This document shows, piece by piece, positions 12,276 to 23,178 of a stretch of DNA of 64,000 nucleotides. Below the pieces are notes generated by a model, which ran no database searches, had not been told where the DNA came from, and was given only the letters and a program-made list of their open reading frames with translations. Origin of the DNA: Doris montereyensis (Eukaryota; Mollusca; Gastropoda; Nudibranchia; Dorididae); contig JAXRKP010000018.1 in assembly GCA_037039925.1 (NCBI GenBank), positions 330,001 to 394,000 of the forward strand. The letters are read 5' to 3'. A program made the position numbers and the translations under genes. Each line of letters begins with the position of its first letter. Position 1 is the first letter of the stretch.

Positions 12276-12655
12276 CCAAACAGTGGGATAGTTTTGGCTG
12301 TCAAACCCCAAAAAAAAAAACCACGCCAATATTTCAACGCCAAGTTTCTTCAAAGGTATCTGTTTTTAATGCCCCTTTACTTGAGGGATCTACAATTAAT
12401 TATTCATAAATGGTAGAATATGAAAGAGAAAAAAATTCTTCTGAAGTTACGAGGAAATATGTAAAGTTAAGTCCGAAAATGAAGTATCATGAGAAATAAA
12501 TTTTGCTCTGGTCAGAATGAATGACCGTTATGTCATTAGCTTTGAAGCAGTATTGATTTCTTCTTATTTAACTCTGTTACTCAAAGAACGGAGCTCTAAC
12601 CAAACTCAGCAACACCAGCAGACGACAAATGCCGTCATTTTTTATCGTGTTCTTG
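12276..12655. other. No gene seen
   Basis: AT-rich spacer between two microsatellites. Confidence 0.5.
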
Positions 12656-12660
12656 AATAA

Positions 12661-13180
<520 letters not shown>

Positions 13181-13414
13181 GCATTTTATTGGCCTGTTTC
13201 GGTATCGTGTTATAAACATTTGTCAAGTCTCTTATTATTCTGTAGGTTGTTCGTGAATAGTTTCTTTCAGCAACAAATATTTTGGTTGTCAGCGCATTTT
13301 TACTTTAATATCAATTAATAGTAAAAATAAGCACAATGCGAGGTCAGTTTCATTTTGGCGTAAGTCTAACTTATGCCATAATGATAAGACAGTGACGATA
13401 TTATATAATATAAA

Positions 13415-13775
13415 GAAGCATGCTACACCCCGGGCGATACCAAGTATGATTATTAGATCGAGTCAGTATTCGATACCGAGGTTACGCAGGTGAGGTGGGT
13501 GTGAACGGGGTTATTCCAACTTTTTGATTACGTTTTACCACCTGGTCAAAATGGCGGTTTGGTGAATGAAAATTCCACTCAAAGACGGGGGGTTGGGGGG
13601 GGGGGGGGGGGGAGAGGTGAATGAAATTTTTTGCTTGTAGTAGCAGAAAACTTCCTAAAATGAAAACATTTAGAACCTACATGCAACATAAAATAGTTTC
13701 TCTTAGTAAAGTAGCCTGGTAACAGGGCTTTTGGCGAACAAAGAACGACCAACTCAGAATTTTACGATTATATAT
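13415..13775 (+). repeat. Dispersed repeat X, longest copy
   Basis: Begins near CATGCTACACCCCGGGCGAT and contains ACCAAGTATGATTATTAGAT, TGAAAATTCCACTCAAAGAC, ATTTAGAACCTACATG and GGCGAACAAAGAACGACC. The same order occurs at 48165-48475. A G-run at 13593-13611 interrupts it. Confidence 0.7.
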
Positions 13776-14165
13776 ATATATATCAATGATGATATTCAGT
13801 CATCTGTTAAAGCTGTCATTGATTCTCTGTACATGAAGAAATGATGCGGAAGCGCTCGAATCGTGCAGCAATTTTCTAATAAGAAATGACAAAAGAAAAC
13901 CCAAACCCCGCAGCATCAATTCAATGATAATGATAGCAAAAACTATCTTGCCAGGATTTACTGGAAGACGATAAAGTAGTGGTAGATTAAAAGCTATGTG
14001 GAGCAAGTGAAACTATTGATCAGGATGAGGATCTGATCAGTTCGCAAGAGGACAATCATAATCATGGGTCCCAGGAACCACGCAGAAAAATTGCTAACAA
14101 AAATGTAGTGTAGTCTAAGTTCAATGGGCAAAATAATTTAAAAGGGACGAAGCCAAATGTGTACA
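13776..14165. other. No gene seen
   Basis: Short minus-strand frames only, without recognisable domains. Confidence 0.45.
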
Positions 14166-14169
14166 AGAT

Positions 14170-14475
14170 TATTTGTTGTTGTTGATTAGATTTGATTTTA
14201 TCCAGATTCACAACAAATGTGATCTCGTGGGTTTTTGGTAGGATTTTTAATATTGCCTGGACTGCCTTGTAAACAGCCAAGTGTTGTGATCTGCACACGG
14301 GACCTCCTTTTTGTCCATCTCTGATGGGACTAGGTGTCGAGCCACCTACTTGGACCAGAGGGGTAGATTTTACTCCAAAGGACTCGAGAAAATATTTAAA
14401 TCGTGGGCTGGGCTTGTGAACCCACTACCTGTGGGCTGAGAGGCCGGTACCTTCGCGAATCCACCACAAAGGACA
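14170..14475 (-). mobile_element. SINE family 1, near full length
   Basis: On the minus strand: tRNA-like head (GCCTCTCAGCCCACAGGTAG, then GTGGGTTCACAAGCCC), GAGTAAAATCTACCCC, AGTAGGTGGCTCGACACC, GTGTGCAGATCACAACACTT and a tail GAGATCACATTTGTTGTGAA with AATCAAATC. The central ACGTTAAAGATCCC block is deleted in this copy. Confidence 0.82.
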
Positions 14476-14479
14476 GGAA

Positions 14480-15120
14480 CCTCAAGAAAAAGGGATAAGA
14501 AAGACGAAGATCACGGTCAAGATTGCGTTTGTAAAGATTTACCTGCGTTGATGCGCAACACAATCACTGATTAGAAGGACTTTACAACTGAAATCCACAA
14601 CAACAACAACAACAACAAACCCCAGGCATAATCATCGACTCTTTTATACCCGGCATCATCATGAATAAGACTGTTTTTCCTAACGGGTTATGATCTCCTC
14701 AGCTGGTGTTTGTGGAATGGCAAAACTTGCAATGCATCATTTTATTGTGATACAAAACTTAATTCAAACATTTACATACGGCTGCCTGAAGAAAAATAAT
14801 TACATACCCGGTTGTATTGTGAGCAACTGTATCCGATGAAAATGTTTTCCTTTACCCTACATGATGATGCAACGTCACACACAGACAAACCATACGACAC
14901 AGAATTATACCGCAACCTAGGAAATCTCAGTGGTATAGGTAGTCCCAGACCGCAACCCTATAATATATTGCATTCATAGGGGGGGGGGGGAATGACTGGC
15001 CACCAGTTTCCTGACTTAAACCCTCGTGGATTAGTTGAGTGTGTGTGGAATTCTTCCAAAACAGGGAGAATGTATGCACAGCAGAACCAATCTTTCACAG
15101 AGAAATCAATCAAACGTATA
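14480..15120. other. No gene seen
   Basis: Unique-looking spacer with a CAA run at 14600-14618 and a G-run at 14980-14990. Confidence 0.5.
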
Positions 15121-15124
15121 ATCT

Positions 15125-15445
15125 ATGAGGCGCTGTAGCTGAGCCGTGGCGTTGTGAGCTTGTAATAATAACGACGACGTTGATTCTAGCCCCTCGGCCG
15201 GCCCAGATGGGTTGGGTTTTGTTCACAACGTTGTACTCTTAGGAAAAGTACTTCACTCTACTTAACTTTCCTCACTTGACTCAGGTGTGAATGAGTACCC
15301 AGCCATAGGTAGAGTAAGATGTTGTCAAAGTGTTAATACGGAAAGCCTAACAATACCAATAGGCTTGTGTACTGTGTGCTCCCCAAGGAGTTGAGGACTT
15401 TGAATGAATTGGCCTGTTTGGAAATAAATGATGTATAGTCGGTGA
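15125..15445 (+). mobile_element. Diverged tRNA-headed SINE (family 3-like)
   Basis: The head GAGGCGCTGTAGCTGAGC is tRNA-like. The body has CTTAGGAAAAGTACTTCACT, TTTCCTCACTTGACTCAGG and TGTGAATGAGTACC, which matches the TTCCTTGGGAAA/CACTTAACAC/TCCTCA/GGTG.AAATGGGTAC series of family 3 but is diverged. Confidence 0.55.
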
Positions 15446-15621
15446 ACCTGCACTTGTAAGGGGGTACGGTCTATACATTTATTTTTATAATTTTAGAATG
15501 TTGGGATCAGAATGCCCTTAAACTAGAAGAGATAAGAAAAGCAATAATTTCAACCTGCAAAAAAATAAACAATGACAAGCGATGCCAAGAGTGGATGCTC
15601 GAGGAAACATTTGAACAACTA

Positions 15622-15682
15622 AACTGTAACTGTAACTGTAACTGTAACTGTAACTGTAACTGTAACTGTAACTGTAACTGTA
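15622..15682. repeat. (AACTGT)n hexamer tract
   Basis: About ten perfect hexamer units; not a telomere-type TTAGGG repeat. Confidence 0.95.
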
Positions 15683-15689
15683 AGAATGT

Positions 15690-16160
15690 AAGAAGGGTGG
15701 AAATAATTTCATGAAACTCGATATTACAATTTTTTTGACTAAATCTAGTCTCATCTTATAAGAATATTCCTAACCTTTTTTTTTTTTTGTTAGCTTATAC
15801 ATGTACCGTACATGTAGATCTATATGATTATTATTTTCTTTTCGTGATGAATGCAGATTATTTTGTTCTATAATCATGCCAAAGAAAATAATAATCTAGG
15901 CTACATTTTTAGAGCTACATGATTGTATTATGTTTTCATTGGTTTACCTGACATTTAAGACTTATTTTCAATGGTTGCAAGACACCTGTTGTTGTTGTTT
16001 TTTTAAATCCAATAATTTGACAAAAGTTAATTAGTTAAATAGTTGGGATGTATGTAAATACAATGTAATATTAGTACGTTGTGTCACAGAATATAGCTTA
16101 AACAACCCGTTTTATAAATTCGGACAAACATTTAAAACAAATACCGTACAGTCATGTATC
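15690..16160. other. No gene seen
   Basis: AT-rich flank to the left of LINE copy A. Confidence 0.5.
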
Positions 16161-16164
16161 TTTA

Positions 16165-18045
16165 AATGTCCGCGCAGTGGGCATGTGCTTGCACTTGTAC
16201 AGGGACTAGCAGCCCCGCTCTCCATGGATCTCCTGCTGCCTTGCAGGCAGATCTTGACTGACCAAAGGCTAAGGGAATCAACCATGACAGAAAATCATAA
16301 CCTGCTGCCTTGCAGACTGATCTTGACAGACCAAAGGCTAAGGGAGTTACCCCTGACAGAAGATCACAACCTGCTGCCTTGCAGGCCGGTCGTGGTTGAC
16401 CAAAGCCTAAGGGAGTTGACCCCGACATAAAATCATAATCAAGGCCTGGTAAGGCAGCCCCATCACAAACCTAGGGTACAGTGAGCTAATCGCCTGCTTA
16501 CCCAAAACCTACCAGATTGTTTGTTTGTTTGTTTCATTGAAATGTACCCCGTCCATCATTGCGGTGATTCCAGGGTGAATTAAGACATAACAGGAAAATG
16601 AAAGACAAGATAAAGAAGGGAAGGAAAGAAGTGGGATCTACCAGTAGCTCCGTCAACCACCCGCTACCAGATTCAGAGAGAACCGAATGTAAGATACCTG
16701 GACTGACCCTTCGAAGACGACCTTGGAAATGAACAAGAACTGTGATTTTTGGAACATGGAATGTTAGGGCAATAAATGGAAAAGAGTTAAAATTAGCTGA
16801 AGAAATGGAAACATTCAAAGTACATGTAGAAATGTTGGCTATCAGCATCACATAAACAAAGAAAAAGGACAAGGAATAGAAAATGTAGGACCAAATTATA
16901 CTTCAATGTGCTCAGGAGTATATGTAAAGGATAGAACTAGAGCAGGATAGGCCTCCAAATGCATAAAAGGCGTGAAAAGCTACTGGGAAGTTGAACATTT
17001 ATAAGCCCACGGCTATTAGAAGTAAACATTTAACCAAAAGGTAGAGACATTAAATTATTCATAATAATAGCTTATGTATCAAATGAAGATGCAACCAAAG
17101 AAGAAAAACACATAGTTGAAAACAATTTACAAACAGCTGCAGAGAATCTCAAACCCAAATGAGAACTAATGGTTTAAAGAGATTTAAACGCTTTAGAGTT
17201 GGCAACAATGTAGAAAAAATTTTGCCTAAAGAATAACATGAAAATAAGTAACACCTTTTTTTGCACATAAAGATATCCACAAATATATAAGACTAAGAGT
17301 AAATGAAGACAGAAGTGAAAATTCAATTCTTTTTTACAGTACAATTGACGTAAAAGCTAACAGAGAAGCTGAAATATTTAGTGATCGTCACCTAATGATT
17401 GCAAAAATGAGATTACTTACTGTGGTCACTGAGGAAAACAAACAGAAAATGATTTTTTTAAAGAATGCTACTTAACTCAAAATAGAGGAAATAAATAAAC
17501 CAATAGTAAAACAGATATACCAATCTAGGATAAGAAGATTCGCCAGTAAAAGGCAGGTTGATTTGAATGATAGCACAATAGAAGAAAAATGTCAATTGTA
17601 TAAGGAAACATCCTCAGTTGTACTGAAGATGAAACAAATTAAAAGACAGACGAAAAAGAACAACATGGTGGAATAAGAATGTCAAAACTAAGATCAAAGA
17701 AAAGAAGGATGCCCAGAAGACATACTTACAAACAAAGAGGCCAGAGGATAGGATAGATTACTTGAGTAAAAGAACGTATCGCCAAAGAGGAAGTGAGGAA
17801 AGCAAAACAGGAATAGTGGGAAGAGTTTGGACAAAGACTTCAAGAAAGCTACCAAGGAAATCAAAAGCAGTTCTGGGGAGCAGCGAAGAGCACGAGAAAG
17901 ACGAAAAGCATGCCCAAATAAGACACATTCAGAACGCAAAAGGAGAAATAATGAAAGAAGGCAACGAAATCATGGAAACATGGAGAAATATTTTGTCAGC
18001 AGTTACATAATCCAATCAGAACATATGAAACAAAGAGTACAGATC
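16165..18045 (+). mobile_element. RTE-like LINE copy A, 5' half
   Basis: The 5' UTR starts near 16165 with three monomers of about 69 bp (CCTGCTGCCTTGCAG at 16232, 16301, 16370). It is followed by the conserved CCTAGGGTACAGTGAGCTAA block and a decayed endonuclease region (TTTTTGGAACATGGAATGTT at 16746, GACAAGGAATAGAAAATGTA at 16868). Translation is broken by many stops and indels, so this copy is old. It stops abruptly at the target site GAGTACAGATC (18035-18045), where copy B inserted, and resumes at 21411. Non-autonomous now. Confidence 0.9.
16519..16663 (-). mobile_element. Small retroposon-like repeat R1 inserted in LINE A
   Basis: A 145-bp insert absent from LINE copies B and D at the same place. 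It is flanked by a perfect 10-bp duplication CTACCAGATT (16509-16518 and 16664-16673). Read on the minus strand it ends in (CAAA)n after GACGGGGTACATTTCAATGA, the look of a tailed retroposon. Relatives lie at 36003, 54157 and 58873. Confidence 0.8.
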
Positions 18046-21000
18046 TTTTTTCTTTATCAGTCCCATTCTACCTTCCGGTGTATGGATTCAGATGCCGGAG
18101 GTGATCTTTCTCCAGGATGCCCTGTCCTGCCATTTTCTGTTTCCTTCCAAAAAAGTTAAACTTCTATGCTTCAATACCTCTTTCATATCTTCTTCCCACT
18201 TTCTCCGAGGTCTGCCTTTTAGTCTATTCCATTGTCATTCATTCTGTTTACATGTCCAAAGCATCTCAATTGATTTATTTCTATCTTAGTTCTTATGCCA
18301 TCTGCTTTGGTTTGATCTCTTATTGTTGTGTTTCTGATTTTGTCTCTTTTAGTTTTCCCTGCTTCTCTTCTTAGAAATTTCATTTCGGCTGCCTGTACTC
18401 TACTGTATTCTCTACTGTCTAAGGTCCACGTTTCACTGCCATAGGGGAGAGTAGGACAATAAATTGTGTTGTATACTGCCATTTTGGGTTTTGTTAACAA
18501 TTTTTGTTTACCTACAACTACAAATGCCTTTCCTAGATAGTTATAATATATATTGCACTTGCCTTTTGAATTCCCTGGCTGATTTCTTCTCTTAGTTTTC
18601 CTCTGAGTTAATCATTACTCCTAAGTAATTGTAGCTTTGAGCTTGTTCTAAATTCTCCTGCCTAATTTAAGATTTTGTGTTTTAGCTTCCCTAGTTACTA
18701 GCATTGTTTTGGTTTTCTTTGCATTTACTCTCATTCCTCTTTTATTTAGTTCATTTGTCATAATGTTGATATCCGACTGAAGGTCACTTTCTGATTTTCC
18801 AAACAGAACTAAATCATCGGCAAATGAAAGCATTGATACATTTACTGGTTTGAGCTTCAACATACCTACATTCACTTTCTTCATTTTTGAGGATGCTTTT
18901 GCGACTGAATCCATAAATGTGATAAACAAAAGAGGACTTAGGGCACAACCCTGTCTTATCCTTATATCTACATCAAATTCTGCAGATACATTTCCAGCTA
19001 CTCTCACTGTACATGTTGGTTTATTGTAAAAACTTTTAATGGCTTCTATTAAATTTTGCTCTACATTGTGTTCTTTTAAGGAATGTCATAGTTCGTCCCT
19101 CCTCACAGTGTCAAATGCCTTTTCTAAGTCAATAAAACACAGGTGCAAGTCAATGTTTCTCTCAAGGAATTTTTCTATTTTTGTCTTGTTGTAAATATGT
19201 GATATTGTACACTTCTTCCTGGATCTAAATCCACTCTGGTGTTTTTCAATCTGATCCTCTACTCTTTTCCTTAGTTTCATTTCCAGAATCCTGGCATACA
19301 CTTTTCCTGGTACGCTAAGTAGTTGTATCCCTCTATAGTTTGAGCATTCCATGGTTGATCCTTTCTTATGTATTGGTACTACTGTTCCCTTTTCCAGTCG
19401 TCTGGCACCTGTTTGGACTTCCATGCTTGTTGACATATTGCATGTAGTAGTTTGTCTGCCTCTCTCCCTTGGTTTTTAATCATTTCTGGATAAACTTGAT
19501 CTGCTCCTGGGGCTTTTCCTGATTTCACTTTTCGTATAGCTGTTTGGATTTCTTCCATTGATATATCTACATCTTCAACTGTCTCCTCTGGATTACTTGT
19601 TACTCTTACTCATTGATCTTTATTTATTGTTTCATATGTTCTGGAGGGATTATGTAATTGTTGAAAATGCTTTCTCCACGCTTCCCTGATTTGATTGTTT
19701 CATTTCATTATTTCTTAATTTGTCGTATTGGGCATGATTTGGTCTTTCTCATGCTCTTCATTGCCCTCCTCCCTTCCCCAGAACAGCTTTTGATTTCCTT
19801 GATAGCTTTCTTGAAGTCTGTCCAAACTCTTCCTCTGTTCCTATTTTGCTTTCCTAACTTCCTCTTTGGCGATAGTTCTTTTACTCACGTAATCTATCCT
19901 ATCCTCTGGTCTCTTTGTTTGCAAATATTTCTTCCAGGCATCCTTCTTTTCTTTGATCTTAGTCTTGACATTCTCATTCTACCATACTGTTCTTTTCCGT
20001 TCTCCTTAATATGTTTTCTATCACAGACCTCTTCAGTACAACTGAAGGGTGTTTCTTTATACAATTGCCACTTTTCTTCTATTGTGCCATCATTCAGATC
20101 CATCTGCCTTTCACTGATAAATCTTTTTATCCTAGATTGGTATATCTCTATTACTATTGGTTTATTTAGTTCCTCTGTTTTGAGTTTATTAGCTTTCTTC
20201 TCTTTCCTTTTCTGTTTGTTTTCTTCAGTCAGTTATCTTATTTTGGCAATCACTAGGTGATGATCACTAAATATTTCTGCTCCTCTGTTTACTCTTGCAT
20301 CCAATGTACTGTAAAAAGGGAGCTGCTAACTATTATATTATGAATGTCTATCATTGACTTTTCACACCTGTCTTCATTTACTCTTGTATATTTGTGTATA
20401 TCTTTATGAGGAAAAATGTGTTAGCTATTTTCATGTTATTCTTTAGGCTAAAATCTATTAGTCTCTCTCCATTTGAAGAAGTTGTTGTCTCTCCTTCTTT
20501 ACCTATTACTCCTCCTGGCGGTTCTATATTGTTGCCTACTCTAGCGTTTAAATCTCATAAAAGCATTAGTTCATCATCTAGTTCATGTTTATGTTTAAGA
20601 TTCTCCGCAACTATTTGTAAATCGTTTTCGAAGGTATCTTTTTCTTCTTTAGTGGCGTCTTCGTTTGGTCCATAAGCTATTAATAATTTAATTTCTCTAC
20701 CTTTTGGTTTAATATTTACCTCTAATAGCCGTGGGCTTATAAATTTCCAGCTTTCTAGTAGCTTTTCATGCCTTTTATGCACTAGGGGACCTACTCCTGC
20801 TCTAGCTCTATCTTTGACATCTACTCCCGAGAAGATTAAAGTATGATTTGGTCCTACATTTTCTATTCCTTGTCCTTTTTTCTTTGTTTCTGTAATAGCC
20901 AAAATGTCTACTTTGAAATTGTCCATTTCTTCAACTAATTGTAACTCTTTTCCATTTATTGCCCTAACGTTCCATGTTCCAAAAATCACAGTCCGTGTTC

Positions 21001-21410
21001 GTTTCCATCTTCGTCGTTGAAAGGTCAAGCCAGTATTATATTTATTTCTCTGCATCAGTTAGGTTTCGGATAAACAAGGGATTAGCCCACTGTACCCTAG
21101 GTAGATGGTGGGGCTACCACCTTGAGGCCCCTACCAGTATCAGGGCTTGTTATTTTCTGTCAGGGTTAACTCCCTTAGCCTTTGGTCATTTAAGACCAGC
21201 ATGCAAGGCAGCAGGTTGTTATTTCCTGCCAGGGTTAAATCCTTAGCCTTTGGTAAGTCAAGACCGACCTGCAAGGCAGCAGGTTGTTTTCTGTCAGGGT
21301 TAACTCCCTTAGGCTTTGGTCAGCCAAGACAGACCTGCAAGGCAGCAGAAGACTCGTGGAGGGCGGGATCATCTATTCCCCGTACATGTGCTTACCTGTC
21401 CACTGCCCGG
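18046..21410 (-). mobile_element. RTE-like LINE copy B, full length (3365 bp)
   Basis: Inserted on the opposite strand inside copy A with a perfect 11-bp target duplication GAGTACAGATC (18035-18045 and 21411-21421). Minus-strand order: 5' end CCGGGCAGTGGACAGGTAAG at 21410; three 5' UTR monomers (about 21360-21140); endonuclease from about 21040; reverse transcriptase; C-terminal tail; 3' end CTGATAAAGAAAAA at 18046. Length and single EN-RT layout fit the RTE clade. The reading frame is broken in several places, so the copy is inactive. It is less decayed than A, consistent with a younger insertion. Confidence 0.95.
18087..21040 (-). pseudogene. LINE B endonuclease-reverse transcriptase, broken ORF
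   Basis: The minus-strand N-terminal piece (about 21040-20560) has FGTWNVRAINGKELQLVEEM, ILAITETKKKGQG and LIAYGPNED, the AP-endonuclease-like (EEP) fold used to nick target DNA. Next come the RT pieces: KGTVVPIHKKGS, NYRGIQLLSVPGKVYARILE and CFIDLEKAFDTVRRDEL (19436-19086), then IRQGCALSPLLF and SFADDLVLFGKS (18825-18796), the catalytic Asp pair of the palm. The last piece is LPYGSETWTLDSREY, then QLRCFGHVNRMND (18460-18220). Frames shift between pieces and in-frame stops occur. Function in life was target-primed reverse transcription. Confidence 0.9.
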
Positions 21411-22921
21411 GAGTACAGATCAATAAGTATAAATTATAAATAAGAAGAAACAACTGAAGATGTAGATATTTCAATGAAAGTAATCCAAACAGCTATATAA
21501 AAAGTTAAGCTAGGAAAGTCCTTAGGAGCAGATCAAGTTTATCCAGAAATTACTAAAAACCAAGGGAGAGAGGCTTGGAAAAATGGAACGAAAATACATG
21601 TACCAAAGGACAAGAAAGGATCAACTATGGAATTCTCAAACTATAGAAGGATATTACTACTAAGCGTACCGGAAAAAAATGTATATTAGGATACTAGAAA
21701 TAATACTGGGGAAAAGAATACACGAAGAAATTGAAGAACATCATAGCAGATTTAGATCACGAAGAAGTGAACAATACCATATGTTTACAATTAGACAAAT
21801 AACAGAAATATATTGACTTAGAAAAGGCATTTTACACTGTGAGGAGAGATGAACTAAGGCATTCCTTAAAAGAGCATAAAGTAGAGCAAACTTTTAATTG
21901 AAGCTACTCAAAGTTGTTACAATAAACCAACATGTGCAGTGAGAGTAGCTGGAAACTTATCTAAAGAATTTGATGTAGATATAGGAGCTAGACAGGGCTG
22001 AGTCCTCCTTTATTTATCAGATTTATGGTTTCAGTCGCAAAGGCATCTTCAAAATGAAGAAAACGAATGTAGGTAGTGGAAACTCAAGCCAGTAAATCTA
22101 TCAATGCTTTCATTTGCTGTTGATTTAGCTATATTTGTAAAATCAGAAAGGTATAACATCAACATGCTGAATAATAAACTAAATAGAATAGGAATGAAAG
22201 TCAAATCAAAGAAAACAAAAACAATGCTAATAACTAGAGAAGCTAAAATACAAAATATTAAACTGGACAGAGAGATGTTAGAGTAAGTTTAAAGCTACAA
22301 TTACCTAGGAGTAATGATTAACTCCGATGGAAAGCTAAGAGAAGAAATCAGCCAGAGAATCCAGAAGGCAATGATAATATATAACCATCTAGGAAAGGTA
22401 TTTATAGGTAAACAAGAATTGCCAACAGAAAACAAAATGGCAGTACACAATACAATTTATTGTCCTACTCTTGTCTGTCTATGGCAGAGACACCTGACCT
22501 TAGACACTGAGGGAACACAGTAGAGTACAAGGAATTGAAATAAACTATCTAAGAAGAGCAGTAGGGGAAGATAAAAGAGACAAAATTAGAAACACAACAA
22601 TAAGAGACCAAAATAAAATACATGGCAAAATACTAAGATAGAAATAAATGAACTCTTATGGTTTGGGCATGTTAACAATGAATGAAAAAAGCTTAATCAG
22701 TGCACAATGCTAAAACCCAAGGTAAAAAACCAAAAGGCAGACCTCGGAGAAAGTGCAAAGATATAAAAGAGGCACTAAAGCAAAGAAATTTAACTTTCAC
22801 AGAAGGAAAGAGAAAATGTCAGTGTCAGGACAGACGATAGAGTAGCCTGGAGAAAGATTATTTCGGGCATCTTAACTCATACATCGGAGTGAGATTGTCG
22901 ATGTAAAGCAAGACAAACAAG
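21411..22921 (+). mobile_element. RTE-like LINE copy A, 3' half
   Basis: Continues copy A after the B insertion: AACTGAAGATGTAGATATTT, AGGAGCAGATCAAGTTTATC (RT), the degraded palm region (CTTTCATTTGCTGTTGATTT, where the FADD Asp pair reads AVD), TCCTACTCTTGTCTGTCTATGG and AAGGCAGACCTCGGAGAAAG. The 3' end near 22890-22921 is diverged (TCGATGTAAAGCAAGACAAA). Heavily mutated and inactive. A SINE family 2 copy follows at once. Confidence 0.9.
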
Positions 22922-22924
22922 AAG

Positions 22925-23092
22925 TGTAGTTAGCTCGGTTGGTAGCATGCTTTCTTTCTATGGTGAAGTGATGAGTATCGACGCAGAGGTCGCGGGTTCA
23001 ATCCCCATGATGGCCAAGATTGTTTTCTGTCTATTCCTTGTATTTGTCTCGTCTTTGTACCTATGGGGCTTTACTATTATGTAATGTCATCT
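22925..23092 (+). mobile_element. SINE family 2, clearest tRNA-like head
   Basis: The A-box-like TAGCTCGGTTGGTAGC and B-box-like CGCGGGTTCAATCCCC have tRNA spacing, and the body TATTTGTCTCGTCTTTGTAC follows. The copy sits immediately after the 3' end of LINE A. It is not a functional tRNA because the 5' and 3' acceptor halves do not pair and the sequence runs on into the SINE body. Confidence 0.85.
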
Positions 23093-23178
23093 ACCTGAGA
23101 TTGGCCTTATTACCTCTTTTATGTCGTTGCATTTCCTCGATGCAAAGTCCTTTAATACTTTCACATAGAATGTGAGAC

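Noticed and set aside
22925..23000. Apparent tRNA gene (A and B boxes)
   Set aside because: No acceptor stem pairing, and the downstream sequence is the shared SINE body; it is a tRNA-derived SINE head, as are those at 9684 and 36085.
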